DNA of 64,000 bases from Dinoroseobacter sp013215265. GTDB lineage: Bacteria; Pseudomonadota; Alphaproteobacteria; Rhodobacterales; Rhodobacteraceae. The DNA lies in assembly GCA_963691755.1 (NCBI GenBank), contig OY829366.1, positions 558,001 to 622,000 of the forward strand, read 5' to 3'. The notes beneath the pieces were generated by a model. That model saw only the letters and a program-made list of their open reading frames with translations. It searched no databases and was not told where the DNA came from. Within the stretch, counting starts at the first letter, position 1. Every line of letters begins with the position of its first letter. This document shows, in pieces, positions 18,272 to 26,741 of the stretch. The position numbers were made by a program, and so were the translations under genes.

Positions 18272-19564
18272 ATGCAGCTGGACGGAAAAATTGCGATTAT
18301 TGGTCTTGGCTATGTGGGCCTGCCTCTCGCGGTAGAGTTTGGACGATCACGTTCTGTGATCGGGTTTGATCTCAATTCCGATCGCATTTCAGAACTCAAA
18401 AACGGCCATGACCACACGCTGGAAATTGATGTCCAACAGCTGAAAGGCGCGACGCATCTTGGATATACCGACCAGGTCAGCGATATCGCAGACGCCCAGA
18501 TCTTTATCGTCACGGTCCCAACCCCGATCGACACCGCCAATCGTCCCGATCTGACCCCACTGCGCAAAGCTTCCTCGATGGTGGGTAAGATCTTGAAATC
18601 TGGAGATACGGTGATTTATGAAAGCACCGTTTATCCAGGCTGCACCGAAGAGGTATGTGTCCCGATCCTCGAACAGATGTCAGGGCTGACCTACAATGTC
18701 GATTTCTTCTGCGGCTACAGCCCGGAACGGGTTAACCCGGGCGATAAGATCAACACGCTGACCAAGATCCGCAAAGTCACGTCTGGTTCCACGCCGGAAA
18801 TGGCCACCGCGGTTGATGCGCTTTATGGCCAGATCATCGAAGCCGGTACGTTTCCCGCAGCCTCGATCCGCGTGGCTGAGGCTGCCAAGGTAATCGAGAA
18901 CACCCAGCGCGATCTCAATATCGCATTAGTTAACGAGCTGTCGGTGATCTTCAACCGCATCGACATCGATACGATCGACGTGCTCGAAGCGGCAGGGTCG
19001 AAGTGGAATTTCCTGCCCTTTCGTCCGGGCATGGTGGGCGGGCACTGCATTGGGGTTGACCCATACTACCTGACGCATAAAGCCGAAGAGGTAGGTTATA
19101 ACCCGCAAGTGATACTCGCCGGGCGCCGGATCAACGATAATATGGGCCGCTATGCCGCGCGCAGCATCGTCAAGCGCATGAGCCAGAACGGCATTCCGCT
19201 CCCTGGTGCACGTGTCGCTGTTTTAGGCATGACCTTCAAGGAAAACTGCCCGGATATCCGCAACTCCAAGGTCATCGACCTTATCGAGGAGCTGCGCCAG
19301 TGGAACGTGGATGTGCGCGTCGCAGATGATTGGGCCGATCCGGAAGAAGTCCGGGCCGAATATGGTCTGGAGCTTACACGGCTTGAGGACGTTCAGGAGA
19401 TAGACGCCATCGTTGTCGCCGTGGGGCACACCGAATATCGCGAGATGCCCGCTGCGGAGCTGCGAGCCCGATGCCGTTCAGACAAACCGGTTCTGGCCGA
19501 CCTCAAAGCCCTGATCAACAGGGCCGCGGCCCGGGATGCCGGCTTTACCATTTTCCGCCTCTAA
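18272..19564 (+). CDS. tviB: UDP-N-acetylhexosamine 6-dehydrogenase, TviB/WbpO type
   Basis: A 430-residue UDP-sugar dehydrogenase. IIGLGYVGLPLAVEFG is the NAD-binding Rossmann start; YESTVYPGCTEE, YSPERVNPGD and FRPGMVGGHCIGVDPYYLTHKA follow, with catalytic Cys259. The long conserved blocks (VAEAAKVIENTQRDLNIALVNE, broken here for length) match TviB/VipA and WbpO rather than Ugd. It oxidises C6 of UDP-GlcNAc or UDP-GalNAc to the uronic acid. The start could be GTG 18263 or ATG 18272; ATG gives MQLDGKIAIIG. It heads a four-gene plus-strand operon with WbpB-, WbpD- and WbpE-like genes. Confidence 0.88.
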   Translation: MQLDGKIAIIGLGYVGLPLAVEFGRSRSVIGFDLNSDRISELKNGHDHTLEIDVQQLKGATHLGYTDQVSDIADAQIFIVTVPTPIDTANRPDLTPLRKASSMVGKILKSGDTVIYESTVYPGCTEEVCVPILEQMSGLTYNVDFFCGYSPERVNPGDKINTLTKIRKVTSGSTPEMATAVDALYGQIIEAGTFPAASIRVAEAAKVIENTQRDLNIALVNELSVIFNRIDIDTIDVLEAAGSKWNFLPFRPGMVGGHCIGVDPYYLTHKAEEVGYNPQVILAGRRINDNMGRYAARSIVKRMSQNGIPLPGARVAVLGMTFKENCPDIRNSKVIDLIEELRQWNVDVRVADDWADPEEVRAEYGLELTRLEDVQEIDAIVVAVGHTEYREMPAAELRARCRSDKPVLADLKALINRAAARDAGFTIFRL

Positions 19565-19583
19565 CGGTTTCGAGGACACCCCG

Positions 19584-20642
19584 ATGATGATGACTTACCC
19601 CACGATTACCGACCGCAAAATCCGCGCCGCGCTTGTAGGGTGTGGGCGGATTTCGAAAAACCATTTCGGGGCGCTGGAACAGCACGGTGAAGCCTTCGAA
19701 CTTGTCGCTGTGTGTGACATCAAGCCAGACGTGCTGGAGGCCCACAAGACCGAGCACAACGTACCAGGCTATCTGTCGATGAAGGATATGCTGGAGCAGG
19801 AGCGGCTCGACATTGTCATCCTGGCCACCCCTTCAGGCATCCATCCACGCCAGGCCGAATTGGCCGCCGCCCATGGTGTGCATGTGGTCACAGAAAAGCC
19901 CATGGCGACCCGGCTGGAAGATGGTGTGCGCATGGTTCGAGCCTGTGATGAGGCAGGTGTGCGCCTTTTCGTGGTCAAGCAGAACCGCCGCAATACCACT
20001 CTTCAATTGCTCAAGCGTGCGGTCAGCGAGAAGCGGTTCGGGCGAATCCACATGGCGCATCTCAACGTGTTTTGGAGCCGCCCCCAGGCCTATTACGACC
20101 ATGCCAACTGGCGCGGCACATGGGAGTTTGACGGCGGTGCGTTTATGAATCAGGCCAGCCACTATGTGGATCTGATCGACTGGGTGATCGGCCCGGTGGA
20201 AAGTATCCAGGCCATGACCTCGACAACGCGCGATATCGAGGCTGAAGACACCGGTGTTCTGAACATCAAATGGCGCAACGGAGCTTTGGGCTCTATGGCT
20301 GTGACCATGTTGACTTATCCCAAGAACCTTGAGGGATCGATCACCATCCTTGGGGAAAACGGTACGGTTCGCATCGGCGGAATGGCGGTCAATGTTATCC
20401 AGGAATGGAGTTTCGCAGAGCCCAGGGATTATGACGCCGATATCGAACAGGCGAATTATGAGACCACATCAGTCTATGGGTTCGGCCACCCACTCTACTA
20501 CAAGAATGTGGCGGATGTAATGCAAGGACTGGCCGAGCCGGAAACAGACGGGCGTGAGGGGCTGAAATCCCTTGAGCTTCTGGTGGCCGCATATCGGGCC
20601 GCCCGGGATGGCACCAAGGTCAGCCTGCCACTGGATCACTGA
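19584..20642 (+). CDS. wbpB: Gfo/Idh/MocA oxidoreductase, WbpB/WlbA type
   Basis: A 352-residue NAD-dependent sugar 3-dehydrogenase. It has the N-terminal ALVGCGRISKNH nucleotide-binding loop, the conserved EKPMAT motif (catalytic lysine) and the NWRGTWEFDGGAFMNQASHYVDL region split across the active site. In WbpB/WlbA it oxidises C3 of UDP-HexNAcA to the 3-keto sugar, paired with the WbpE aminotransferase. I chose ATG 19584 with GAGG about 9 bases upstream and after the upstream stop; an earlier ATG at 19536 lies inside tviB. It lies 3 bases before the acetyltransferase gene. Confidence 0.88.
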   Translation: MMMTYPTITDRKIRAALVGCGRISKNHFGALEQHGEAFELVAVCDIKPDVLEAHKTEHNVPGYLSMKDMLEQERLDIVILATPSGIHPRQAELAAAHGVHVVTEKPMATRLEDGVRMVRACDEAGVRLFVVKQNRRNTTLQLLKRAVSEKRFGRIHMAHLNVFWSRPQAYYDHANWRGTWEFDGGAFMNQASHYVDLIDWVIGPVESIQAMTSTTRDIEAEDTGVLNIKWRNGALGSMAVTMLTYPKNLEGSITILGENGTVRIGGMAVNVIQEWSFAEPRDYDADIEQANYETTSVYGFGHPLYYKNVADVMQGLAEPETDGREGLKSLELLVAAYRAARDGTKVSLPLDH

Positions 20643-20645
20643 TCT

Positions 20646-21242
20646 ATGGGCATCGTTTCACCTAAAGCTTTTGTCCATGACAGCGCGATTGTCGATGACG
20701 GGGCCGCGATTGGCCCTGGCAGCCGTGTCTGGCATTTTGCCCATGTGTGCGGCGGTGCAGAGATCGGAGACGGTGTATCGCTCGGCCAGAATGTCTTTGT
20801 TGGCAACCGGGTTACGATTGGGGACCGCTGCAAGATCCAGAACAATGTCTCGGTCTATGACGATGTGCATCTTGCCGAAGGTGTGTTCTGCGGGCCTTCG
20901 ATGGTGTTCACCAATGTATACAACCCGCGGGCCCTGATCGAACGCAAAAGCGAGTATCGCGAAACCCGCGTCGGGCGTGGGGCCACGCTCGGGGCCAATT
21001 GCACGATTGTCTGCGGGGTCACTCTGGGCCAATTCGCCTTTGTTGCCGCGGGTTCGGTGGTGACGCAGGATGTGCCGGACTATGCGCTCATCGTAGGCGT
21101 ACCAGGGCGCCAGATCGGCTGGATGAGCGGATATGGCGAACAGCTTGACCTGCCCCTGTCAGGCGACACCGAGACGCTTTGCCCCCATACCGGTCAACGC
21201 TATCGTCTGACCGGAACAACCCTTCGTGTAATCGAGGACTGA
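20646..21242 (+). CDS. wbpD: UDP-3-amino-uronate N-acetyltransferase, WbpD/WlbB type
   Basis: A 198-residue left-handed beta-helix acyltransferase built of hexapeptide repeats from about residue 12 to 145, with the WHFAHVCGGAEIG opening, NNVSVYDDV, and the TNVYNPRA loop carrying the conserved asparagine typical of WbpD/WlbB. It would acetylate the 3-amino group made by WbpE to give a 2,3-diacetamido-2,3-dideoxy uronic acid nucleotide. It sits between wbpB and wbpE with 2-3 base gaps, clearly one operon. Confidence 0.9.
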   Translation: MGIVSPKAFVHDSAIVDDGAAIGPGSRVWHFAHVCGGAEIGDGVSLGQNVFVGNRVTIGDRCKIQNNVSVYDDVHLAEGVFCGPSMVFTNVYNPRALIERKSEYRETRVGRGATLGANCTIVCGVTLGQFAFVAAGSVVTQDVPDYALIVGVPGRQIGWMSGYGEQLDLPLSGDTETLCPHTGQRYRLTGTTLRVIED

Positions 21243-21244
21243 AC

Positions 21245-22336
21245 ATGAAAATCCAGTTTGTGAACATGGCTGCGCAACAGGCGCGGATCAAGGAAGACCT
21301 GGACGTACGCATGGCCGCTGTTCTGGCGCACGGCAAATTCATCATGGGCCCAGAGGTCCGTGAACTGGAGGAGAAGCTCGCCGCCTTTACCGATGCGAAA
21401 TATTGCATTTCCTGCGCTAATGGCACAGATGCGTTGCAAGTTGCATTGATGGCGCTTGGCGTTGGGATTGGAGACGAGGTCATCACGCCTGGGTTTTCCT
21501 ACATCGCAACCGCGGAAACTTCCGCTGTTCTGGGCGCCAAACCGGTTTATATCGACATAGATCCCGTGACCTTCAACATGGACCCAGCCCAGCTCGAAGC
21601 CGCCATTACGCCCCGGACCAAAGCCATCATTCCGGTATCGCTCTACGGGCAATGCGCCGATTTCGATACGATCAACGCCATTGCCGACAAGCACGGGCTT
21701 CCGGTGATCGAAGATGGAGCGCAAAGTTTCGGGGCCAGCTACAAGGGGCGCCGGTCAGGCAATCTATCAACCATCGCCTGCACCAGCTTCTTCCCGACCA
21801 AACCTCTGGGTTGCTACGGAGATGGGGGGGCGATTTTCACCTCTGACGATGAACTGGCCAAAATCATCACCCAAATCGCGCGGCATGGTCAGGATCGCCG
21901 CTACCACCATATTCGCGTCGGCATCAACAGTCGCCTCGATACGCTGCAAGCTGCGGTTCTGCTGGCAAAGCTTGAGGTTCTGGAGGATGAAATCTGCACC
22001 CGGAATGAAGCGGCTGCGCGTTACACGGCGGACCTTGCCGGTGTAAATGCCCTCAGCACGCCCACCATTCTGGAACATAATGTTAGCGCGTGGGCGCAAT
22101 ATACCGTGCGAGTGAAAAACCGGGCGGAAGTCATGGATCGTCTCAGGGAACGCGGTATTCCATCCACAGTGCATTATCCGCTGCCCCTGAACAAACAACC
22201 CGCTGTCGAGGATCTGTCCGTGGCTCTTGTGCAGGGAGATCAGGCCGCCGAAGAGGTTCTGAGTTTGCCGATGCATCCTTATATGGATGCAGAGACAACG
22301 CGGTATATCTCGGAGACACTTAAGGCTGCTGTTTAG
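21245..22336 (+). CDS. wbpE: UDP-3-keto-uronate aminotransferase, WbpE/WlbC type
   Basis: A 363-residue DegT/DnrJ/EryC1 aminotransferase with PLP lysine K186 in FFPTKPLGCYGDGG, the EDGAQSFGA motif near 156 and the HYPLPLNKQP segment near the C-terminus that is typical of WbpE/WlbC. It transfers an amino group to C3 of the 3-keto uronic acid; WbpB and WbpE normally work as a coupled pair that recycles NAD through 2-oxoglutarate. ATG 21245 was chosen because it follows GAGG at 21235-21238 and begins the conserved MKIQFVNM; an upstream ATG at 21179 lies inside wbpD. It is the last gene of the operon. No WbpI-type 2-epimerase is visible, so the product may keep the gluco or galacto configuration. 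Confidence 0.9.
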   Translation: MKIQFVNMAAQQARIKEDLDVRMAAVLAHGKFIMGPEVRELEEKLAAFTDAKYCISCANGTDALQVALMALGVGIGDEVITPGFSYIATAETSAVLGAKPVYIDIDPVTFNMDPAQLEAAITPRTKAIIPVSLYGQCADFDTINAIADKHGLPVIEDGAQSFGASYKGRRSGNLSTIACTSFFPTKPLGCYGDGGAIFTSDDELAKIITQIARHGQDRRYHHIRVGINSRLDTLQAAVLLAKLEVLEDEICTRNEAAARYTADLAGVNALSTPTILEHNVSAWAQYTVRVKNRAEVMDRLRERGIPSTVHYPLPLNKQPAVEDLSVALVQGDQAAEEVLSLPMHPYMDAETTRYISETLKAAV

Positions 22337-22355
22337 TTCGGCGACTCTTGAGAGT

Positions 22356-23615
22356 TCAGACAGCTTTGCTCACCGCTCCATTTGCTCTTTGTTTGGAAGC
22401 GACCCGCGCCTGCACAGCAAATACTGTTACCAGAACGAATAAGAACATAAAGAACGTTGTGTTCAGATCATGAAACAAAACGGTTTCGGTGATGCCCGGT
22501 AAGAACAAACCACATACGCAGATGGTACCTAACCAACGAAGCATCCCCGAAGGCTGAGCGCGTCGAAGCGCAATAAACAAGGCACATGCAAACAAAGAGA
22601 GCGCCGCAAGCATTCCCGGTATGCCGGCGGCAGTGCCGTGTGTTAGGAACAAATTATGCACATGGGTGTACTCGTAAATCTCATGCTCGGGCGGTTGAAC
22701 CGCAAAATAGGGAAATACGCCTTCGAACCGAAGGTGCAGCCCAACGCCGATCCAAGGGTTATCAGCGATCGCGAGGATAGCACCGCGATAAAGGGTCAAA
22801 CGGATCCAAGCTGACGTGCTCCAATCTCCAAACTCTGGGTCTATAACTTTGGCGACAACCTCAACTAAGGAACCATTTAATACACACCCCAAGAGGAGGG
22901 CTGTCGCAACCGAAGCCAAAAACAGCAAGGCGCGTGTGCTTCGCCGAATTTGCGGGGATTGGCCAGAGGTCCACCACAGTAGGGTGACTATTGCCAGTAT
23001 ACCAGCAGACAGGCTTGCTCCGCGGCTCGCTACCCCTGAAATCAAACCAACAAGTCCTATTAGGACACAAAGTAGGGCCAAGCGTCTCTCTCGCGTACTA
23101 TTTTCCAGCCAACCTGCGAGACAAAGAAAGGTCTGCAGCAACAAAAGAGCAGCGAGAACATTCGCATTGCCGGGCGCCAGACCCACTTCTGATAAACTTG
23201 AAGGGAAAGGGCTAATCGCCAACGCCAACAGTGCTGTTGGCACCGTCCCGATCATCGCTGCCCGTCCGAGCCCTTTCATCGAGATATCCTTGCACTTGAT
23301 CGGCAAAACCAACGCCAGCGGGATGAAGTAGATAAACGGGCTTATGATAACGAACTCGATGAAACGCTCTGGATCTGGTCCGTTTAGCGTTGTCGTAATG
23401 GCCAGTACTGCAAAGTAGCTTGCAAAGGTGAGCGACAGCCAGACGCCCTCTTTCGGCAAGGTCTCCGGCGGATCTCTTAAAAGTGACACGAAGGCTACAA
23501 CGCCCCCCAGAAACCCTAGGAGCGTGATAAAGCTGCCCGTAAGGCTCGCCAACGCGATCATCGCGTAACAGAACAAGGTCCAGCCGGATATGGGTAGTCG
23601 TTGCAAGAAGTTCAT
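22356..23615 (-). CDS. O-antigen ligase/polymerase family membrane protein
   Basis: A 419-residue protein with about ten to twelve hydrophobic helices and one larger periplasmic loop. The segment THVHNLFLTHGTAAGIPGMLAAL holds the conserved histidine of the Wzy_C (WaaL/Wzy) family. The product should either polymerise repeat units or ligate glycan to lipid A core or another acceptor; the sequence does not decide between them. It is convergent with wbpE, 19 bases away, and follows the SDR gene by 34 bases on the minus strand. Confidence 0.8.
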   Translation of the reverse strand: MNFLQRLPISGWTLFCYAMIALASLTGSFITLLGFLGGVVAFVSLLRDPPETLPKEGVWLSLTFASYFAVLAITTTLNGPDPERFIEFVIISPFIYFIPLALVLPIKCKDISMKGLGRAAMIGTVPTALLALAISPFPSSLSEVGLAPGNANVLAALLLLQTFLCLAGWLENSTRERRLALLCVLIGLVGLISGVASRGASLSAGILAIVTLLWWTSGQSPQIRRSTRALLFLASVATALLLGCVLNGSLVEVVAKVIDPEFGDWSTSAWIRLTLYRGAILAIADNPWIGVGLHLRFEGVFPYFAVQPPEHEIYEYTHVHNLFLTHGTAAGIPGMLAALSLFACALFIALRRAQPSGMLRWLGTICVCGLFLPGITETVLFHDLNTTFFMFLFVLVTVFAVQARVASKQRANGAVSKAV

Positions 23616-23649
23616 CGTACTCAGATGCTAATCGTACTGCGATGCTCAC

Positions 23650-24426
23650 TCAAATGGTCATCGCGGAATAGCCGCCATCTACTGCGATCTCGGCCCCGGT
23701 TACGAACCCGGATGCATCTGATGCCAGCCAGATCATCGCCCCGCTTAGCTCTGAAGGTGCCCCGTAGCGGTTCATGGGTGTGTGACCGAGGATCGCGGCC
23801 TCACGCTCGGGTGTGATGAAGTTCTTGCGGTTCCAGTCGGTTGGAAAAAACCCGGGCCGAATCGCGTTGACGCGTACACCCTGATTTCCCCATTCGCGTC
23901 CAAGGTTTTGGGTTAGGTTCAAGATGCCCGCTTTGGCCACCGAATAAGCATAGGCCTTCGACAGAGGTGGGCCGGCACTGGCAGAGCTGACATTGATAAT
24001 CGAGCCGTAACCGGCCTCCAGCATATGTGCCCCGAAAACCTGACATCCCAGGAAGGTCGAGGTGATCTGGCTGTCCATAACCGCCTGCCAATCGTCCTGC
24101 TCGATTTCCAGATAGGGCGTTGATGCGTTGATGCCGGCCCCGTTCACGGCAATGGAGATAGGGCCGTAGGTTTCGACTGCTTTGGCTACGACAGCTTCGA
24201 ATCCCTCTTTGGAGGTCGCATCAAGCTGAAGACCAATCGCCTGACCGCCCGCTTCGGTGATCTCGGCGGCAACGGCCTCGGCCTTCTCGACCCGCAGGTC
24301 GGTCACGACCACATTGCACCCGGCGCGCGCGTAGTTTCGCGCCATTTCCCCGCAAAGATGGCCGCCAGCGCCGGTCAGAACGGCGGTGCGGCCCGCAATC
24401 CCGAAAAGTTCGTCGATATAGCTCAT
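23650..24426 (-). CDS. Short-chain dehydrogenase/reductase
   Basis: A classical SDR of 258 residues: TGAGGHLCGEMA (cofactor loop near residue 17), NGAGIN, the active-site serine in INVSSASAG, and YAYSVAK with the catalytic tyrosine and lysine. The C-terminal VDGGYSAMTI is the usual SDR ending. The start ATG 24426 overlaps the stop of the upstream aldolase gene (ATGA), so the two are translationally coupled, and a longer frame upstream lies inside that gene. Together they suggest oxidation or reduction of a 3-deoxy keto acid or its aldehyde precursor; the substrate is unknown. Confidence 0.85.
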   Translation of the reverse strand: MSYIDELFGIAGRTAVLTGAGGHLCGEMARNYARAGCNVVVTDLRVEKAEAVAAEITEAGGQAIGLQLDATSKEGFEAVVAKAVETYGPISIAVNGAGINASTPYLEIEQDDWQAVMDSQITSTFLGCQVFGAHMLEAGYGSIINVSSASAGPPLSKAYAYSVAKAGILNLTQNLGREWGNQGVRVNAIRPGFFPTDWNRKNFITPEREAAILGHTPMNRYGAPSELSGAMIWLASDASGFVTGAEIAVDGGYSAMTI

Positions 24427-25217
24427 GCCCGCACCTCTGCCATGACCGCTTTCATGTCTTCGGCCCATTTCCACAGGATAAAGAGATCACTTCCGAGGAT
24501 CATGAAGGTAAAGCCCTGGTCAAACGCATCACGTACTTTGTCAGGGGAGACATCGGCGATCTGGGTGCAACAGGATTTACCGGCACGTTTGGCGGCCTCA
24601 ATCACTTTGGCGCCCGCTTCGCGCACCAGTGTGTGCGTGGTTTGCCCCGGCACACCGAGGCTGCCGGAGATATCATAAGGACCAACCATCACCCCGTCGA
24701 CTTCCGGGAAGTCGAGAAGCGCGTCGATGTTTTCAACGGCCGTGATGCTCTCGATCTGAAGGATCAGGGACGAGCTGTCGTTCCATTCGGTGATATAGGC
24801 GTCAAAGTCGAAGCCGTACCCATGGGCTCGGTTCACCCCGTAAGAACGCTTGCCCACAGGCGGGAACTTCATTGCATCAATCAGCGCACGAACCTGCTCG
24901 GGGGTCTCGACCATTTGGATGAACATACCATCGGCGCCGGCTTCCAGAAGGGGCTTCAGGACATCGTTGGTGTGGCTGACAGGGCGCGGAAGACAGCAGG
25001 CGCCTTCCGACTGGGCCGAGGTGATGATCGTGCGCGCATCCGCCAGTGAGAGTGTCGTGTGTTCCATATCGATGGCAATGAAGTCGAAACCGGCCATGGC
25101 GAAGGTCTCAGTGATGGCAGGATCGCCATAGGAGACCCATCCGCCAAAGACCGGCTCGCGGTTCTGGAGCTTCTGTTTCAGGGCACGGCGGCGGGCCAGA
25201 CGGGCGTCGTAGGACAT
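24423..25217 (-). CDS. HpcH/HpaI family class II aldolase
   Basis: A 264-residue aldolase of the HpcH/HpaI (2-dehydro-3-deoxy-glucarate / 2,4-dihydroxyhept-2-ene-dioate aldolase) family. It shows FIAIDMEH near residue 48, GADGMFIQMVET with a metal-binding glutamate, IESITAVENID, and VDGVMVGPYDISGSLG with the metal-binding aspartate. These enzymes join or split pyruvate and an aldehyde. The start at 25217 has GAGGA 7 bases upstream; an ATG at 25223 overlaps that site and is less likely. It is divergent from kdsA and coupled to the SDR gene, so it may supply or degrade a 3-deoxy sugar acid for the surface glycan. Confidence 0.85.
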   Translation of the reverse strand: MSYDARLARRRALKQKLQNREPVFGGWVSYGDPAITETFAMAGFDFIAIDMEHTTLSLADARTIITSAQSEGACCLPRPVSHTNDVLKPLLEAGADGMFIQMVETPEQVRALIDAMKFPPVGKRSYGVNRAHGYGFDFDAYITEWNDSSSLILQIESITAVENIDALLDFPEVDGVMVGPYDISGSLGVPGQTTHTLVREAGAKVIEAAKRAGKSCCTQIADVSPDKVRDAFDQGFTFMILGSDLFILWKWAEDMKAVMAEVRA

Positions 25218-25359
25218 GGGCATTCCTCAGATAAGCGTGTTGTGGTTCGTATCAGGGCTTGGGCTGGTTGCGTCAAGTGAACGCCGTCACAGCGATTGCT
25301 TTTTCCCCTTTAAGCAGGCAGGACCTTTGCAATTACACGTACCGGACTCGGGGATAACA

Positions 25360-26244
25360 GTGACAGAGCATCGCATCGTTGAAATTGGCTATGGCGACGT
25401 GGCCCGAGTGAAGGTGGGTCGTGGTTTGCCTCTTGCCTATTTTGGTGGCCCTTGCGCCATCGAAAGCCGCGATCACACAATGAAGATGGCCGAAGCCGTG
25501 GGCGAAATCTGTACCCGCCTCGATATCCCGTGGGTCTTCAAAGCTTGTTACGACAAAGATTGTCGCTCTTCTGCCGCCAGTTTCCATGGTGTGGGCCTCG
25601 AAGAGGGTCTTAAAATTCTGCAAGAGGTGCGCGACACCTTTGGCGTACCAGTCGTATCGGATTTTTCGGACGCCTCCTGGGGGCTAGCGACAGGAGAGGT
25701 TTGTGACATGGTTCAGGTGCCTGCCTACCTCTGCCGCCAGACCTCGATCCTGCGGGTTGCGGCAGAGACCGGGCGCCCGGTGCATCTGAAAAAGGGCCAG
25801 TTCATGAGCCCTTGGAACATGAAGAACTCGGTTCGAAAGCTTGAAGCTTTTGGAAATCCTAATGTGATCCTGGCCGATCGCGGGACATTCTTGGGCTACA
25901 ATATGCTGGTTAATGATATGACCTGCTTCCCGATCATGGAAAAAACCGGTTGCCCGGTTTGTTTCGATGCGACCCATTCGATCCAGATGCCCACCTCGAT
26001 GGGTAACATCTCAGGCGGGCAGCGAGAGTTTATTCCTGCGCTGGTTCGGGCGGCTGTGGCTTGCGGTGTGCAAGCCTTGTTCATGGAAACACATGATGAT
26101 CCGGACAATGCGCTCTCGGACCCGAACACAGTTCTTGGTCTACAATATCTGGAGGGCGTTCTGGCCCAGGCCAAGCGCGTACATGAGATGCGTCTGGCGA
26201 TGCTTGAGGAATTTGGAGACGACAATGTCCATCTTGGATCCTAA
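25360..26244 (+). CDS. kdsA: 3-deoxy-8-phosphooctulonate synthase (KdsA), metal-dependent class
   Basis: A 294-residue KDO8P synthase family protein that condenses phosphoenolpyruvate with arabinose 5-phosphate. GGPCAIES carries Cys32, the metal ligand that marks the metal-dependent class (asparagine in the E. coli type). RQTSILR, LKKGQFMSP, ADRG and FDATHSIQ are conserved PEP- and phosphate-site segments. GTG 25360 is preceded by GGGGA and gives the expected short N-terminus; a frame from 25216 adds an unlikely leader. kdsB and kdsC are not in the window. It overlaps the downstream CBS gene by 20 bases, so the two are expressed together. Given the neighbouring SDR and aldolase it may serve a Kdo variant or other 3-deoxyulosonate in the glycan rather than core lipid A. 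Confidence 0.85.
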   Translation: MTEHRIVEIGYGDVARVKVGRGLPLAYFGGPCAIESRDHTMKMAEAVGEICTRLDIPWVFKACYDKDCRSSAASFHGVGLEEGLKILQEVRDTFGVPVVSDFSDASWGLATGEVCDMVQVPAYLCRQTSILRVAAETGRPVHLKKGQFMSPWNMKNSVRKLEAFGNPNVILADRGTFLGYNMLVNDMTCFPIMEKTGCPVCFDATHSIQMPTSMGNISGGQREFIPALVRAAVACGVQALFMETHDDPDNALSDPNTVLGLQYLEGVLAQAKRVHEMRLAMLEEFGDDNVHLGS

Positions 26245-26641
26245 CACCACCCCCGTTTCCGCTGTTGCCCTAGGACTTGACCAGTTTCCTGTGATGGGTC
26301 CAAAAGATTTTCTGAAGACTGCACTTGAGGCGATGACCGAGAAGGGCTTGGGCATCGTTTGTGTGGTCGATGGCAAGGGACTGCTGAAAGGGGTGTTCAC
26401 AGATGGTGATATCCGGCGGCATTTGCTTAGCGTACAGCGGCCTTTTTCGGCGTTTTTCTCCGATGATTTGATTGATCATGCGGCTAAAGCGCCGACGGTG
26501 ATTGCGCCTGAGACGACGCTGGTGGAAGCTTTGGCGGTAATGGGCGAACGGCAGATTTGGGATTTGCCGGTTGTTGATGGAGATGGGCGATTGACCGGGC
26601 TGTTACACTTGCATCCGCTGGTGAGCGCGATGGTGGGATGA
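26225..26641 (+). CDS. Stand-alone CBS-pair protein resembling the KdsD/KpsF C-terminus
   Basis: A 138-residue protein made almost only of two CBS motifs: first about residues 20-70 (LGIVCVVDGKGLLKGVFTDGDIRR) and second about 85-135 (QIWDLPVVDGDGRLTGLLHLHPL). The first is close to the GVFTDGDLRR signature of arabinose-5-phosphate isomerase (KdsD/KpsF/GutQ), whose N-terminal SIS catalytic domain is absent here. ATG 26225 has GGAGA 6 bases upstream and lies in another frame inside the 3' end of kdsA. Likely roles are binding a nucleotide or sugar phosphate to regulate KdsA or a separate isomerase, or being a surviving half of a split kdsD; the sequence upstream shows no SIS remnant. Confidence 0.8.
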   Translation: MSILDPNTTPVSAVALGLDQFPVMGPKDFLKTALEAMTEKGLGIVCVVDGKGLLKGVFTDGDIRRHLLSVQRPFSAFFSDDLIDHAAKAPTVIAPETTLVEALAVMGERQIWDLPVVDGDGRLTGLLHLHPLVSAMVG

Positions 26642-26741
26642 AATGAAAGGAAGACTGTTTCCTGACTTAGCCGTTTTAGTTTTACTCTTAAAGAACAAGA
26701 CGGGCATTGTGGGGCCACTGTAACTTGACTGGTGAAAGCAT

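Noticed and set aside
25967..26224. Longer N-terminus for the CBS protein starting inside kdsA
   Set aside because: The extra codons are out of frame with conserved kdsA, Trp/Arg/Cys-rich, and lack any SIS-domain similarity; ATG 26225 has its own ribosome-binding site.
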